The notes: generated from the sequence alone by a model not told the origin. Positions 17,429-29,022 are shown, counted from the first letter of the stretch. The stretch is DNA of 64,000 nt from an uncultured Muribaculaceae bacterium (GCA_944321705.1 CALUMG010000003.1:1-64000), one strand, 5' to 3'. Numbers and translations are program-made.

Positions 17429-18952
17429 TTATTCCCATTCAATGGTTGCCGGTGGTTTTGAACTGATGTCGTAGCAGACGCGGTTCACACCTTTCACCTT
17501 GTTGATGATGTCATTGCTTACCTTTGCGAGGAATTCGTATGGCAAATGAGCCCAGTCGGCCGTCATTGCATCGGTACTTGTCACCGCGCGCAATGCAACG
17601 GCACGCTCGTAGGTTCGCTCGTCACCCATTACTCCCACGCTTTGCACAGGCAGCAATATCACGCCGGCCTGCCAAACCTTGTCATACAAGTCCCAGTCGC
17701 GCAAGCCTTGGATGAAAATATCGTCGGCATCTTGCAATATGCGCACTTTCTCGCGTGTGATGTCACCCAAGATACGCACGGCAAGTCCCGGTCCCGGGAA
17801 CGGATGACGCTTGATGAGATGCTCGGGCATTCCGAGCTCGCGACCCACTTTGCGCACTTCGTCCTTGAACAACAGGCGCAAAGGTTCGCACAGTTTGAGG
17901 TTCATCTTTTCAGGAAGTCCGCCCACGTTGTGGTGGCTCTTTATTACAGTTCCCGTGATTGAAAGGGACTCAATGCAATCGGGATAAATAGTCCCTTGAG
18001 CCAGCCATTTCACATCGGTTATCTTGTGAGCTTCTTCATCAAATACGTCGATGAAGCCCTTGCCTATTATTTTACGCTTGCGCTCGGGGTCGGTCACGCC
18101 TTCAAGTTCCTTAAAGAACTTGTCGCTTGCATCCACACCCACTACATTAAGCCCAAGGCACTCATAATCGTGAAGCACATTCTTGAACTCATTCTTGCGC
18201 AACATTCCATGATCAACAAATATGCACGTCAAGTTCTTGCCGATAGCCTTGTTGAGCAATACTGCGGCAACCGACGAGTCCACGCCACCGCTCAATCCGA
18301 GCACTACCTTGTCATTGCCGAGCTGCTCTTTCAATTGGACGACTGTTGACTCGATAAACGAAGCCGCGCTCCAGTCCTGCTTGCCACCGCAAATATCAAC
18401 GACGAAGTTTTTAAGTATCTGTGTTCCGTCTTCGGTATGGAATACTTCAGGATGGAATTGCACACCCCACAATTTTTCATTCTCGGCTTGATAAGCAGCC
18501 ACAGCCACCTTGTCGGTCGAAGCGATGATTTTGAATCCGTCAGGCAGAGCCGTTATGGTATCACCGTGGCTCATCCACACCTGCGAATTTTCCTTCACGC
18601 CCTTCATCAACGGATTTTCACGATCTATCTTGGCCAGATTTGCGCGGCCATATTCGCGTGTGGCAGCCGGTTCCACCTTGCCACCGTTGACGTAAGCCAT
18701 GAACTGGGCACCATAACAAATACCCAACAACGGATATTTACCCCTTATCTCCGACAAGTCTACTTTAAATGCTTTTTCGTCATACACCGAAAACGGGCTG
18801 CCCGACAATATGACACCTATCACCGACTCATCGCCATGCGGGAACTTGTTGTATGGTACAATTTCGCAATACATGTTCAACTCACGCACCCTGCGCCCGA
18901 TGAGCTGTGTAGTTTGCGAACCGAAATCAAGAATTATAATCTTTTCCTGCAT
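17429..18952 (-). CDS. guaA: GMP synthase (glutamine-hydrolysing)
   Basis: Converts XMP, ATP and glutamine to GMP. The N-terminal class I amidotransferase domain has the nucleophile in GICYGAQ (Cys79) and the FHPEV pair (His166, Glu168). The ATP-pyrophosphatase domain starts with the PP-loop SGGVDS (220-225). The dimerisation domain ends in KPPATIEWE, the invariant C-terminus of the family. The 507 residues are complete. It has its own promoter (19058-19027) and terminator. The leader carries a 7-bp hairpin (18976-18982 with 19006-19012). Confidence 0.97.
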   Translation of the reverse strand: MQEKIIILDFGSQTTQLIGRRVRELNMYCEIVPYNKFPHGDESVIGVILSGSPFSVYDEKAFKVDLSEIRGKYPLLGICYGAQFMAYVNGGKVEPAATREYGRANLAKIDRENPLMKGVKENSQVWMSHGDTITALPDGFKIIASTDKVAVAAYQAENEKLWGVQFHPEVFHTEDGTQILKNFVVDICGGKQDWSAASFIESTVVQLKEQLGNDKVVLGLSGGVDSSVAAVLLNKAIGKNLTCIFVDHGMLRKNEFKNVLHDYECLGLNVVGVDASDKFFKELEGVTDPERKRKIIGKGFIDVFDEEAHKITDVKWLAQGTIYPDCIESLSITGTVIKSHHNVGGLPEKMNLKLCEPLRLLFKDEVRKVGRELGMPEHLIKRHPFPGPGLAVRILGDITREKVRILQDADDIFIQGLRDWDLYDKVWQAGVILLPVQSVGVMGDERTYERAVALRAVTSTDAMTADWAHLPYEFLAKVSNDIINKVKGVNRVCYDISSKPPATIEWE

Positions 18953-19026
18953 AGAATTTTTTATTAATTTTTCTCATGGCTGCTCTATCACAGACAGATG
19001 ATTCACAGCCATTTTCATTGATTTAA

Positions 19027-19058
19027 CAAAGGTAGTACTTTTCTTTCATTTATGCAAA
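19027..19058 (-). promoter_or_regulatory. guaA promoter
   Basis: On the minus strand: TTTG (19058-19055), 20-nt spacer, TACCTTTG (19034-19027). This is a full Bacteroidetes consensus promoter. It predicts a leader of about 70 nt that holds the 18976-19012 hairpin. Confidence 0.78.
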
Positions 19059-19106
19059 ACGGCTCCTTTTGTCCAACACGCCATGAATTTCCATACAATC
19101 ATCCTT

Positions 19107-19141
19107 AAAAAACATGTGAGGCGCAACTTCCTGCACCTCAC
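19107..19141 (-). terminator. Terminator of the pyrG-yidC operon
   Basis: GTGAGGCGCA (19116-19125) pairs with TGCACCTCAC (19132-19141), allowing one G-U. The A-run at 19107-19112 reads as a T-tract on the minus strand. Confidence 0.85.
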
Positions 19142-19185
19142 AAGCTTATTATCTTAAATCTGCCACACCCGGCAGGTTAATCATT

Positions 19186-21294
19186 TCAATGGCGTCCCTT
19201 GCTATTGTTGTTCTTGCGACGATTTTGCTCGGCAAGCATTGCTTGCTGCTGGCGTTGAGCCTCTTCAAGACGTGCCATGAAACCGCTCTTCTTCTTTGGT
19301 TTCTTAGCATTCTCGGCCATTTTTTCACGCATCTTCTTTTCGCTGACGAAATAACGGTAACCGTAGGTCTGAGCTATAGTGATGAGCAATGAAACGAAGT
19401 AGTAATAGCTCAATCCTGCTGCATAATTGTTGAAGAAGATAAGGAACATCAACGGCATCAGGTAAATCATCATCTTCATGCCCGGCATGGAATCATTGCC
19501 GGCCTGGTTCTGCATGTTGATGCGGCTATATATGACATTTGTAACTGTCATCAAAAGACAGAACAAACTGATGTGGTTGCCAAAGAAACTCGTGATGAAC
19601 GGAATGTTAACATCCCAGCTTACTATCGCATCGGGAGCCGACAAATCTTTGGCCCACAAGAATGATTCTCCTCTCAATTCTATGCATGACGGGAAGAATG
19701 AGAACATGGCCACAAGGATAGGCAATTGCAACAACATTGGCAGACAGCCGCTCATCGGATTGGCTCCTGCCGAGCTGTACAATGCCATCATCTTTTGCTG
19801 ACGAACCATCGCGTTCTCTTTTCCCGGATACTTCTCATTTATCGCCTTTATGTCGGGAGCAAGCAGCCTCATCTTGGCTTGCGACATGTAGCTCTTGTGT
19901 GCCAACGGCCACAATATCAACTTAATCATGAAAGTCATGATTAAAATTATGATACCATAATTGCCAATGAACTTCCCAAGGAAATTGAACACCGGGATTA
20001 TGAAACCTGTGTTTATCCACCTGAACATGGGCCATCCCAGCGGAATCAGCTTGGTCAACTCAAGATCTTCATCGGGCGACACTTTCTCGTCATAGGATGA
20101 CAACAACGGATACAAGTTAGGGCCAAAGAAGAAATTGAATGAAACCGGTTCGGCCATCGATGAATTGTATTCAAACGAACTCTTCAATGACAAATCCTTC
20201 ATGAATTTGTTATTGTCAGGATTATCACTGTCGATAACACGACTGTCCATCGTGGCTCCGTTGAAATAGGTCTTGCAAATGAGCACACTCGAGAAGAATT
20301 GACTCTTGAATGCCACCCATTTCAATTTATCCTGCATCTCATCATCGTCATTGCCCGTCTCGCTCAAGTTATCCACGTCACCACCGGCATATTTGTAGAA
20401 TAATGCGCTGTTACGCTCCTCAAACATGCGTCCCTCTTCATGACGGGAAATCTTTTGCGTCCATTCGAAATCAAGATTGGGAATATTCATCGGAATGACC
20501 TTGTTCATGTTTTCTTGAACAAAATCCATTTCTACGTCATAACTGTCTTCGGCCAGCATATACTTCAATCCGAATTTGCTGCCGTCACCCAGATCAAGTT
20601 GCATCAACACTGTTGAATCGTTCAACATCACAGGAGTAAAATAAAAATCCCTCGTGTCGAAACGTTGTGAATATGTATTCAGTATGAAACCGTAATTGTT
20701 TGAATTAGAATCGAACAATCTGACTTGAGCGTCATTATAAGCTTCATATTCTTTCAAAGTCACACTTGATATGACACCGCCCTTCGAAGATAATTCGACT
20801 TTCAACAATTCATTTTCCAATACAACTGTCGAATCCTTACCGTTAAGGAAATTGGCAAAAGAACCATTCTTGGTGAAATCATTTATCAGATTCCTAACCT
20901 TGGCAACGGCCCTGTTGTGCAATGCGACATTGGCTGTCGTTGAAGACAATGCCTCGGCCAAATCAACCGATAATGCACCTTCAAATGCTATATTGCCCGA
21001 TAACTCTTCACCGTTCAAGACAATGGAAACTCCTCCATTTTCAAGTTTGTAGGTACCATTGTCGGCATGGCCGAATTGTTGCACCGTCAACTTCAATGTC
21101 TTAAGTTCTTGCGAAGTTATCGTATCGGCGACACCGAAAGCAGTATTAGCGGCATTGGCTTGTCTATTGGCTTCAGCTTCGATTCTGGCGGCCTTGGCAC
21201 GAGCCAGTTCTTCCTCCGAAGGCTGATTAAGCCACATAAAGCCGAAAATCACCGCTGCCATCAGCAACATTCCGATAATCGCGTTTTTATCCAT
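19186..21294 (-). CDS. yidC: Membrane protein insertase YidC
   Basis: Inner-membrane insertase that works with or without SecYEG. One transmembrane helix lies at residues 5-20, then a large periplasmic beta domain (to about 400). The conserved five-helix insertase core runs from about 420 to 630, including NYGIIILIMTFMIKLILWPL, followed by a basic tail (KNNNSKGRH) suited to contact the ribosome. The 702 residues are slightly longer than in E. coli, mostly in the periplasmic part, as is usual in Bacteroidota. It lies 42 nt after pyrG on the same strand, so they are probably one operon. Confidence 0.95.
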   Translation of the reverse strand: MDKNAIIGMLLMAAVIFGFMWLNQPSEEELARAKAARIEAEANRQANAANTAFGVADTITSQELKTLKLTVQQFGHADNGTYKLENGGVSIVLNGEELSGNIAFEGALSVDLAEALSSTTANVALHNRAVAKVRNLINDFTKNGSFANFLNGKDSTVVLENELLKVELSSKGGVISSVTLKEYEAYNDAQVRLFDSNSNNYGFILNTYSQRFDTRDFYFTPVMLNDSTVLMQLDLGDGSKFGLKYMLAEDSYDVEMDFVQENMNKVIPMNIPNLDFEWTQKISRHEEGRMFEERNSALFYKYAGGDVDNLSETGNDDDEMQDKLKWVAFKSQFFSSVLICKTYFNGATMDSRVIDSDNPDNNKFMKDLSLKSSFEYNSSMAEPVSFNFFFGPNLYPLLSSYDEKVSPDEDLELTKLIPLGWPMFRWINTGFIIPVFNFLGKFIGNYGIIILIMTFMIKLILWPLAHKSYMSQAKMRLLAPDIKAINEKYPGKENAMVRQQKMMALYSSAGANPMSGCLPMLLQLPILVAMFSFFPSCIELRGESFLWAKDLSAPDAIVSWDVNIPFITSFFGNHISLFCLLMTVTNVIYSRINMQNQAGNDSMPGMKMMIYLMPLMFLIFFNNYAAGLSYYYFVSLLITIAQTYGYRYFVSEKKMREKMAENAKKPKKKSGFMARLEEAQRQQQAMLAEQNRRKNNNSKGRH

Positions 21295-21336
21295 ACTTTG
21301 TCGTTTTGTTCTTTTATTAACCTGTTTGTTCCTATT

Positions 21337-22953
<1,617 letters not shown>

Positions 22954-23152
22954 TTATTATTGTTTATTATAATTTTAAGTCACAAAATTAGCAATAATTC
23001 TCGACCTCACATCGTCTATTGCCGCATTTTTTGCAAACTTGACCACAAAGCATGTTTTCTTGACAATATGCCTTGATGCAATCACATTTGTTCATCTTAA
23101 TAAATCTTCCATCCTCGTCATTGAAAACGAGTCTCCGGAGGCCGGCATGAAA

Positions 23153-23761
23153 TTATCTGATATTGATGAAACGATGCGTCTGCAACGACAACCTCCATCG
23201 GGGGTCTCGCATCACGGCTTCCACCGTCTTGCCAATATTTTCCATGCGCCCACGCTCATCATCACAAAAGCATGGCTGCAAGAAATAATGCGATGCCTTT
23301 ATGTTGAAATAGTCATCAAGCGGTTGTCCTGTATACACCACTTTCAACTCATCGCAAGAATCTACCACAAGTGGGAATTCACGTCCCCCGTCATACGCTC
23401 CCTTCGGCGACAAGGTAACCCAGTCGAGATTGTCGGGTAACTCATTGGTACCATTTGTCTCTATAGCCACTTTCTTGCCCGTAGCGCGTTTCAACAACTC
23501 GACAAAATCCCTGTCGATGAACAATGACGGCTCTCCGCCTGTCAACACAATGAGAGGCGACTGCGGATACTCCAATATCCTTGCCACAATGTCGCGCTCG
23601 GTCAAGACTTCACCACTGTCGTGCAGCGTATCGCAAAAATGGCAACGCAAGTTGCATCCCGAAAATCGGACAAACACGGCAGGTACTCCTGTATTGTAGC
23701 CTTCACCTTGCAATGAATAAAATATTTCGTTTATACGTTTCATTGCTTGCGCTTCATTCAT
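23153..23761 (-). CDS. queE: 7-carboxy-7-deazaguanine synthase
   Basis: Radical SAM enzyme that converts 6-carboxytetrahydropterin to 7-carboxy-7-deazaguanine, the third step to queuosine. The [4Fe-4S] motif is CNLRCHFCD (Cys36, Cys40, Cys43; CxxxCxxC), and TGGEP binds SAM. Its start overlaps the queD stop by 8 nt. A second ATG six codons later (23743, [15 protein letters not shown]) is also possible. Last gene of the queF-queC-queD-queE cluster. Confidence 0.94.
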   Translation of the reverse strand: MNEAQAMKRINEIFYSLQGEGYNTGVPAVFVRFSGCNLRCHFCDTLHDSGEVLTERDIVARILEYPQSPLIVLTGGEPSLFIDRDFVELLKRATGKKVAIETNGTNELPDNLDWVTLSPKGAYDGGREFPLVVDSCDELKVVYTGQPLDDYFNIKASHYFLQPCFCDDERGRMENIGKTVEAVMRDPRWRLSLQTHRFINIR

Positions 23762-24086
23762 CTATGTAAGTAGCTATGTTGTTTGCCGATTCCTGCACGT
23801 CGGCACGGTAGCACTCAGGGATTGAATCGACAATCCACCTTGCAATGTTCTCAGCCGTGGGATTGAACGGCAACACCTCATTAAGGTTCTTATGGTCAAG
23901 CCTGCCTTGCACCAACTCTTTTACATGAGTAAAGTCGCACACCATTCCATCGGCATTCAACGTGGCCGACTTGCAATAAACCGTTATCACCCAGTTATGC
24001 CCGTGCATTGATGTGCACTTGCTCGGGTAGCTCAATTCCAACGTGTGGCAAGCAGCCACTTCCATTGTTTTCTTTATATAATACAT
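23754..24086 (-). CDS. queD: 6-carboxy-5,6,7,8-tetrahydropterin synthase
   Basis: Turns dihydroneopterin triphosphate into 6-carboxytetrahydropterin. Zinc ligands are His14 and the HGH pair (His28, His30), with the catalytic Cys24 in the CTSMHGHNW segment. At 110 residues it is a standard single-domain T-fold protein. It sits between queC (27-nt gap) and queE (overlap). Confidence 0.94.
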   Translation of the reverse strand: MYYIKKTMEVAACHTLELSYPSKCTSMHGHNWVITVYCKSATLNADGMVCDFTHVKELVQGRLDHKNLNEVLPFNPTAENIARWIVDSIPECYRADVQESANNIATYIDE

Positions 24087-24113
24087 ACGCGAAGCTCTGT
24101 TTTTTTTCGGTTC

Positions 24114-24770
24114 TCAATCTTCATATTGCGTAGGGTCTTCGATGCCGGCTGCAGCAAGAGCTTCTTTTCGCTCAACGCAGGTTCCGCACTTGCCGCAATG
24201 TTTCTCTCCCCCTTTGTAACAAGAATATGTTTTGGCGTAATCAACACCGAGATTCTTGCCTCTGGAGGCAATATCGTTCTTGCTGATATTTGTATACGGA
24301 GCTATTATCGTCACACCGTCATAAGTGCCTTCCTGCATTGCCCTCGACATGGCATCGACAAATCCGGCACGGCAATCGGGATATATGGCATGGTCGCCCG
24401 AATGGTTGGCTATCATCACATGTTTCAATCCGTAACTTTCAGCAAGGCCGCAAGCAACCGAAAGCATTATACCGTTGCGGAAAGGCACCACTGTCGAGCG
24501 CATGTTATCATCGGCATAGTGACCTTCGGGAATGGCATCGGCCCCTTCAAGCAGGGAGCTTTTAAAATAACGCGCCATGAACTCAAGGGGAATTACAAGA
24601 TGCTTTATGCCAAGCAACGAGCATTGATATGCCGCACACTCTATTTCACGCTTGTTATGGTTTGAACCATAATCAAATGTCACAGCCAACGCAATTTGTT
24701 CCTTATATTCATGCATCAGCGTAACGGAATCCATTCCGCCCGACAATACTATGATAGAATCCTTTTCCAT
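24114..24770 (-). CDS. queC: 7-cyano-7-deazaguanine synthase
   Basis: Converts 7-carboxy-7-deazaguanine to preQ0 with ATP and ammonia. The PP-loop is SGGMDS (residues 10-15), and the C-terminal zinc site is the Cys cluster CYKGGEKHCGKCGTC. The ATG at 24770 is chosen: the 16 upstream codons read as leader sequence and an A-rich ribosome site precedes 24770. It starts 13 nt after queF. Confidence 0.94.
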   Translation of the reverse strand: MEKDSIIVLSGGMDSVTLMHEYKEQIALAVTFDYGSNHNKREIECAAYQCSLLGIKHLVIPLEFMARYFKSSLLEGADAIPEGHYADDNMRSTVVPFRNGIMLSVACGLAESYGLKHVMIANHSGDHAIYPDCRAGFVDAMSRAMQEGTYDGVTIIAPYTNISKNDIASRGKNLGVDYAKTYSCYKGGEKHCGKCGTCVERKEALAAAGIEDPTQYED

Positions 24771-24783
24771 TTCTTTATCTTTT

Positions 24784-25266
24784 TTACTTGAACCTGAAAT
24801 CGCTGCTGAACGATGCAAGCAACCGCTGCTTCACGAGATCCTGATGCTCAGAATCACCGTAATTGGCAAACGGATATATTGATATGCCTCCGCGTGGCAT
24901 GAATATTCCTATCACTTCGATATACTTCGGATCCATGAGCCTCACGAGGTCTTTCATTATGATATTGACACAGTCTTCGTGGAAATCGCCATGATTGCGA
25001 AAACTAAACAGATACAATTTCAAACTTTTGCTTTCCACCATGCGCTCCCGTGGTATGTAATTGATGATTATCCTGCCGAAATCTGGCTGACCGGTCTTTG
25101 GGCACAATGTTGTGAATTCAGGACAATTGAATGTGACAAGATATTCATTTTCAAGATGCTTGTTTGGAAATGTTTCAAGCACATCCGGAGCATAATCATC
25201 GGCATATTTGGTACCTTGATTGCCCAACAGGCTTACGCCTTCAAGTTCCTCTTTAGTTCTTGACAT
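24784..25266 (-). CDS. queF: NADPH-dependent preQ0 (7-cyano-7-deazaguanine) reductase
   Basis: Reduces the nitrile of preQ0 to the amine of preQ1. It is the short, single-domain QueF with the catalytic Cys in [13 protein letters not shown] and the NADPH-binding motif [13 protein letters not shown]. Length is 160 residues from ATG 25266; a start three codons upstream is also possible. It leads the que cluster. The gap to the tRNA-Thr terminator shows no recognisable preQ1 riboswitch. Confidence 0.93.
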   Translation of the reverse strand: MSRTKEELEGVSLLGNQGTKYADDYAPDVLETFPNKHLENEYLVTFNCPEFTTLCPKTGQPDFGRIIINYIPRERMVESKSLKLYLFSFRNHGDFHEDCVNIIMKDLVRLMDPKYIEVIGIFMPRGGISIYPFANYGDSEHQDLVKQRLLASFSSDFRFK

Positions 25267-25388
25267 GAGATTCAATATGTTTTTATAATTGACATTTCTT
25301 TTTCAACCACACTGCTCTATGGGTAGAAAGAGAACTCGACGATAAAAAAGAGCATCTGTCCCCCTAATGAGCCATTCCCATATATCAC

Positions 25389-25426
25389 AAAAAAAGGCAG
25401 ACAGGTTGATTAACAACCTGCCTGCC
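25389..25426 (-). terminator. Terminator of tRNA-Thr
   Basis: GGCAGACAGGTTG (25396-25408) pairs with CAACCTGCCTGCC (25414-25426) with one G-U. The A-run at 25389-25395 gives a T7 tract on the minus strand. Confidence 0.9.
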
Positions 25427-25442
25427 ACTCAGCGTTGCTTTG

Positions 25443-25515
25443 AGCCGCGAATGGGACTCGAACCCATGACCTTTTCGTTACGAATGAAATGCTCTACCAA
25501 CTGAGCTATTGCGGC
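25443..25515 (-). tRNA. tRNA-Thr (anticodon CGT)
   Basis: 73-nt cloverleaf: acceptor GCCGCAA, D-arm TAGCTCAGTTGGTAGAGCA, anticodon loop TTCGTAA (CGT), T-arm GGGTTCGAGTCCC. Positions 6-67 (A-C) and 31-39 (A-C) look mispaired, so the fold is a little weak. No encoded CCA. A -7 box TATATTTG lies on the minus strand at 25562-25555. Confidence 0.92.
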
Positions 25516-25554
25516 TTAAATTTCATCAAAAACGCGCTCTTACAAACGCGAGTG

Positions 25555-25562
25555 CAAATATA
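25555..25562 (-). promoter_or_regulatory. -7 box of tRNA-Thr
   Basis: TATATTTG on the minus strand, 40 nt before the tRNA and right next to the stop codon of the DUF4270 gene. No clear -33. Confidence 0.5.
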
Positions 25563-26987
25563 CTAATTATTTACAGACATCCTGCTATAATAAAGCCTTA
25601 TTTTTACATCCTCTAAATTTAATTTAACAATTGAAGGACGTTCAACGGCAGGTTTTACATCGACAACCGCTGCATCGCTGCTCGACGATTGCGGATAATA
25701 GCCATACATCATATAGAAATACCACGAGTTGTATATACTGCCGCTATCTTCATCATCTTCATCGGTAACCACATCAATAGGAGTCAACGTAAATTCTGAA
25801 TCCTCTTCATCGGCCTTTCCATCCTTCTCTTCGAGAATCTTGATAAAATAATCGCGCATCTCAGAGAATACATATCTCTTGTTTTGGCTATCGTATTGCG
25901 CGTAGAATGAAGTTTCATTATCCGGAACATTAGTCTTCGACAAGAATTCCGACTTCTTTGCCGTCGGCACAAGCAACAGATATTGCGGAGGATCTATATT
26001 GTTTTCATTTTCAAGCTCCTCGACAGGTATTTCCAAAGACACGCTATTGAACACAGTCAATGCATCTGAATTATTCTTATACTTGTCCAATATCTCTTGG
26101 ACAGGCAACTTCAAGCGCACTTCATAAGCTGCCGGAGTTTGAATTATGGCATCGCCTGCTGCAACCATGTTCTTCACATTTTCCGAAATGTCAAGATGCA
26201 AATTATTGTTTGACAAAATTTCCTCAGTTGCTCCCAGATAGCTCATGTATTCATTCCATGTTGTGTCGCGTTCCTCGTCAAGAGGGAAAATCTTCCTGTA
26301 ATAAACCACAAACTCCGTTCCGAGTATGTTCATTATGCGCCCACTGCCAAAAGAACTATGGACATATATGCCCGGGAAATATTGCGCAAAATCTTTAGGG
26401 TCGCGGAATATTTGAGGGTCGGTTTTGAATTTACGAAACATTTCCTGAGCGACACTGCGGTCCACTTCCACTTTTATGTTCCTGTGCAAACCCGACGAAT
26501 CACGATATTGCATCCCGGTATAAGATGCAGCTCCAAGCAAGTCGTCTTTTGAAAAATACTCTTCAGGCTCAAACGAACTTGTTATGTCGCCCGGCAATTG
26601 CTTGTTCAATTTGTAAACCGAAGCACGCATAGGGGTTACGCTGTCGCCTGTAAATCCTCCTTCAGGAATATTGAATATGAAAAAACAAGAATCTATCTCG
26701 TTTACGGTTACACCACCGGTGTCGATGTCGGCTGCCGGCATCATTTGCGAAACAAATGTACTATGCAATTCACCATAGTTGGCTGCTTGTATCACGCCAA
26801 GCAACTGCGTGATTGTGCGAGCCGGCACATCGGCATTCTTCACCGTATAACCCGAAACGACAAACGATGAATCACCGACAACCTCAACCTTTGTTGCCGA
26901 TAATGACGACCCTATGCGGTCTTCTGTACACGAATAAGGCAAAAGTAACAACACCAATGCCGGCAACAATAATAATAATTTTTTCAT
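25563..26987 (-). CDS. DUF4270 family lipoprotein
   Basis: The signal peptide MKKLLLLLPALVLLLLPYSC ends in a lipobox (Cys20), so the protein is lipidated and probably outer-membrane or periplasmic. The body follows the DUF4270 pattern: early GSSL, a stretch around DTGGVTVNEIDSC, and many beta strands. Function is unknown. The gene is 20 nt downstream of the glycogen-synthase-like gene, a pairing that recurs in Bacteroidales, often near panC. That hints at a joint role in the envelope or in polysaccharide, but the biochemistry is open. Confidence 0.85.
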   Translation of the reverse strand: MKKLLLLLPALVLLLLPYSCTEDRIGSSLSATKVEVVGDSSFVVSGYTVKNADVPARTITQLLGVIQAANYGELHSTFVSQMMPAADIDTGGVTVNEIDSCFFIFNIPEGGFTGDSVTPMRASVYKLNKQLPGDITSSFEPEEYFSKDDLLGAASYTGMQYRDSSGLHRNIKVEVDRSVAQEMFRKFKTDPQIFRDPKDFAQYFPGIYVHSSFGSGRIMNILGTEFVVYYRKIFPLDEERDTTWNEYMSYLGATEEILSNNNLHLDISENVKNMVAAGDAIIQTPAAYEVRLKLPVQEILDKYKNNSDALTVFNSVSLEIPVEELENENNIDPPQYLLLVPTAKKSEFLSKTNVPDNETSFYAQYDSQNKRYVFSEMRDYFIKILEEKDGKADEEDSEFTLTPIDVVTDEDDEDSGSIYNSWYFYMMYGYYPQSSSSDAAVVDVKPAVERPSIVKLNLEDVKIRLYYSRMSVNN

Positions 26988-27007
26988 CTTAAAGCAAAGA
27001 ATGTGCG

Positions 27008-27817
27008 TTATAACGACTTATAGAACTCGGCATAAGAGGCGACATAATCCTCGCCGTCGCCAATGTAAGGCAAGAATGGCAATTTCTTTTCTTGCACATA
27101 CGACAAGAGTTCAGGAGATAAGTTTTTGCTATGTTGGATTATTCCATCTGAATTGGCTATGGCCAGCTTGGTCAATGACTCAAGCCCCACAGGTTCTCCT
27201 TCAATTTCCTTGAGAACACTGCCCGGCACACCGTCCATTGCCATCTTTTCAGCAAGACGTTTGTCCAACGGCTGTCCGAATGGTTCATCATAAAGCGAAT
27301 AGACAACCTTGGCATTGCGGAACACAGGGTCTTCGTTATATATGTGCTTCAAGTAGACCGGTGTCAATGCCGATATCCATCCGTGACAATGTATAACGTC
27401 TGGAATCCAACGCAATTTTTTCACAGTTTCCAAAGCCCCTCTGACGAAGAACATTGAACGCTCGTCATTGTCCTCGGGAGAAATATCCGTTTCAAGTTCC
27501 TTGATGAGATTATGCTGGAAATAATCTTCATTATAAATGAAGTACACCTGCATCCTTGACGGAAGCATGGTTGCAACTTTGATAATCAACGGATGATCGG
27601 TGTCGTCTATTATAAGATTCATGCCCGACAGCCTTATCACTTCGTGCAATTGATTGCGACGCTCATTGATACAACCATATTTAGGCATGAATGTCCTTAC
27701 CTCAAACCCTTTTTCCTGTATGCCTTGCGGCAGGTCATGCCCGACATTGGAGATTTCTGTTTTCGGAAGATAAGGCTCTATTCCTTGAGTAATAAATAAC
27801 ACTTTGCTCACATCCAT
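27008..27817 (-). CDS. Glycogen/starch synthase-like protein, N-terminal GT5 domain only
   Basis: The 269 residues match the N-terminal Rossmann half of ADP-glucose glycogen synthase: KVLFITQGIEPYLPKTEISNVGHDLP at the start and DVIHCHGWISALTPVYLK in the middle. The usual KxGGL sugar-nucleotide loop reads KTEIS here, and the C-terminal half that holds most of the ADP-glucose site is absent. Catalysis in the usual way is therefore doubtful. Short forms of this kind are common in Bacteroidales, so it is not a fresh truncation. A -7 box TATCTTTG lies on the minus strand at 27850-27843. It is cotranscribed with DUF4270. Confidence 0.82.
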   Translation of the reverse strand: MDVSKVLFITQGIEPYLPKTEISNVGHDLPQGIQEKGFEVRTFMPKYGCINERRNQLHEVIRLSGMNLIIDDTDHPLIIKVATMLPSRMQVYFIYNEDYFQHNLIKELETDISPEDNDERSMFFVRGALETVKKLRWIPDVIHCHGWISALTPVYLKHIYNEDPVFRNAKVVYSLYDEPFGQPLDKRLAEKMAMDGVPGSVLKEIEGEPVGLESLTKLAIANSDGIIQHSKNLSPELLSYVQEKKLPFLPYIGDGEDYVASYAEFYKSL

Positions 27818-27842
27818 AACTTATTCAAGATATATTTGTATG

Positions 27843-27850
27843 CAAAGATA
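27843..27850 (-). promoter_or_regulatory. -7 box of the glycogen-synthase-like gene
   Basis: TATCTTTG on the minus strand, 26 nt before the ATG. No good -33 at the usual distance. Confidence 0.45.
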
Positions 27851-27951
27851 ATATTTTTTCTTCAATCTTGTATGCAGCCATGCCGTGTTAACGGCATTTT
27901 AAGTAATTATCTCGTCGTTACCGTCCTTTTTAACAATTTATCGGGCAGCGG

Positions 27952-29022
27952 TCATTTCAATTCTTTTATGTCATCGGAATTGTGTGTCGTGAGCAAGCTC
28001 CGCGTTCTTTCCATAAATTCATCAAATGTCGCTTGGGAATCAGCTCTGACCGAATCCCGGCAACTTCCGGGGATGAGACGGTAATTGTCTCCGGCCACGC
28101 CTTTCTTCGGTTTTTGGCAAAACAACAGCTTGTATCCGGCTCTTATTCCTGCCACTTCGCCATCGTTGAGAATCAACTCGGCTTTCACCACTGCTCCTCC
28201 ACGACCGTCGATGTCGTTTTGGTTGGAAATGAAATTACCGAGTGAATACACTACAAGGACATCCTTTTCATGACGATAGCTATACCGCATTTCCATGGGC
28301 TGCACGACATGAGGATGGCCGCCAATGATTAAGTCAACTCCTTCATCGACAAGAAAATCGGTGAGGCTGCGTTGCGCCTTGTCGGGCAGCCGCATGTATT
28401 CTGTTCCCCAATGCAGGTTCACGCAAACAACCTGTGCTCCATTTTCCCTCGCTTCAGATATGTCTTTTTTGATTATCGCACGGTCTATCATATCGACCAC
28501 GCCGTTGATAGCCTTGAACCCGTTTGTTCCATAAGTGTAAGCAAGCATGGCAATTTTACACCCTTTGACATTCACGATATACGGCACAATCTCGTCTCGT
28601 CTTTCTTGCGACACATAAGTTCCTATACTTGCCATGTCAATGCTGTCAAGCACAGCCAAAGTTCGCAACAGCCCTTTGCTTCCGCGGTCGAGACAATGAT
28701 TGTTGGCCGTGATGAGCAAGTCAAACCCCGATGCCTTCAACTGCCGTGCATAATCGTCGGGTGCGCTAAACACCGGATAGCCGCTGTAAGGCTTTCCGCC
28801 AAGCGGAACCTCAAGGTTCACCACGGCAAAATCCGCGCCTCTGATGTCATCTTCAATCAATTCAAAACACTGCGAGTAATCATAAGTGCCATCATCACGC
28901 AAAGCCGCGGCAATTTGAGGCGAATGCTGCATGGCATCGCCCGCAAAGACTATTTCCACTCTTTCGCCCACGCCAAGCATTTGCATGAGCGAAAAGAGCA
29001 ATACGGAAAATATTTGAGTCAT
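27952..29022 (-). CDS. CapA/PgsA-type metallophosphoesterase-fold protein
   Basis: The motifs run in family order: FAGDAMQH (metal site 1), NLEVPLGG, TANNHCLDRG, NLHWGTEYM and GGHPHVVQP. They match the CapA fold first seen in poly-gamma-glutamate synthesis (PF09587). The hydrophobic N-terminus (IFSVLLFSLMQMLG) could be a signal or anchor. No capB or capC genes are near, so a poly-gamma-glutamate role is not supported here. The family also includes lone proteins in many gut Bacteroidales. It is 40 nt downstream of folD on the same strand. Confidence 0.88.
   Translation of the reverse strand: MTQIFSVLLFSLMQMLGVGERVEIVFAGDAMQHSPQIAAALRDDGTYDYSQCFELIEDDIRGADFAVVNLEVPLGGKPYSGYPVFSAPDDYARQLKASGFDLLITANNHCLDRGSKGLLRTLAVLDSIDMASIGTYVSQERRDEIVPYIVNVKGCKIAMLAYTYGTNGFKAINGVVDMIDRAIIKKDISEARENGAQVVCVNLHWGTEYMRLPDKAQRSLTDFLVDEGVDLIIGGHPHVVQPMEMRYSYRHEKDVLVVYSLGNFISNQNDIDGRGGAVVKAELILNDGEVAGIRAGYKLLFCQKPKKGVAGDNYRLIPGSCRDSVRADSQATFDEFMERTRSLLTTHNSDDIKELK

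Noticed and set aside
24970..25440. CRISPR array or preQ1 riboswitch near queF
   Set aside because: No regularly spaced repeats anywhere in the window; the leader of queF lacks the known preQ1 pseudoknot patterns as far as can be judged by eye.
27952..29022. Poly-gamma-glutamate capsule locus
   Set aside because: Only the CapA-like protein is present; there is no capB/pgsB or capC/pgsC, and the neighbours are folate and SRP genes.
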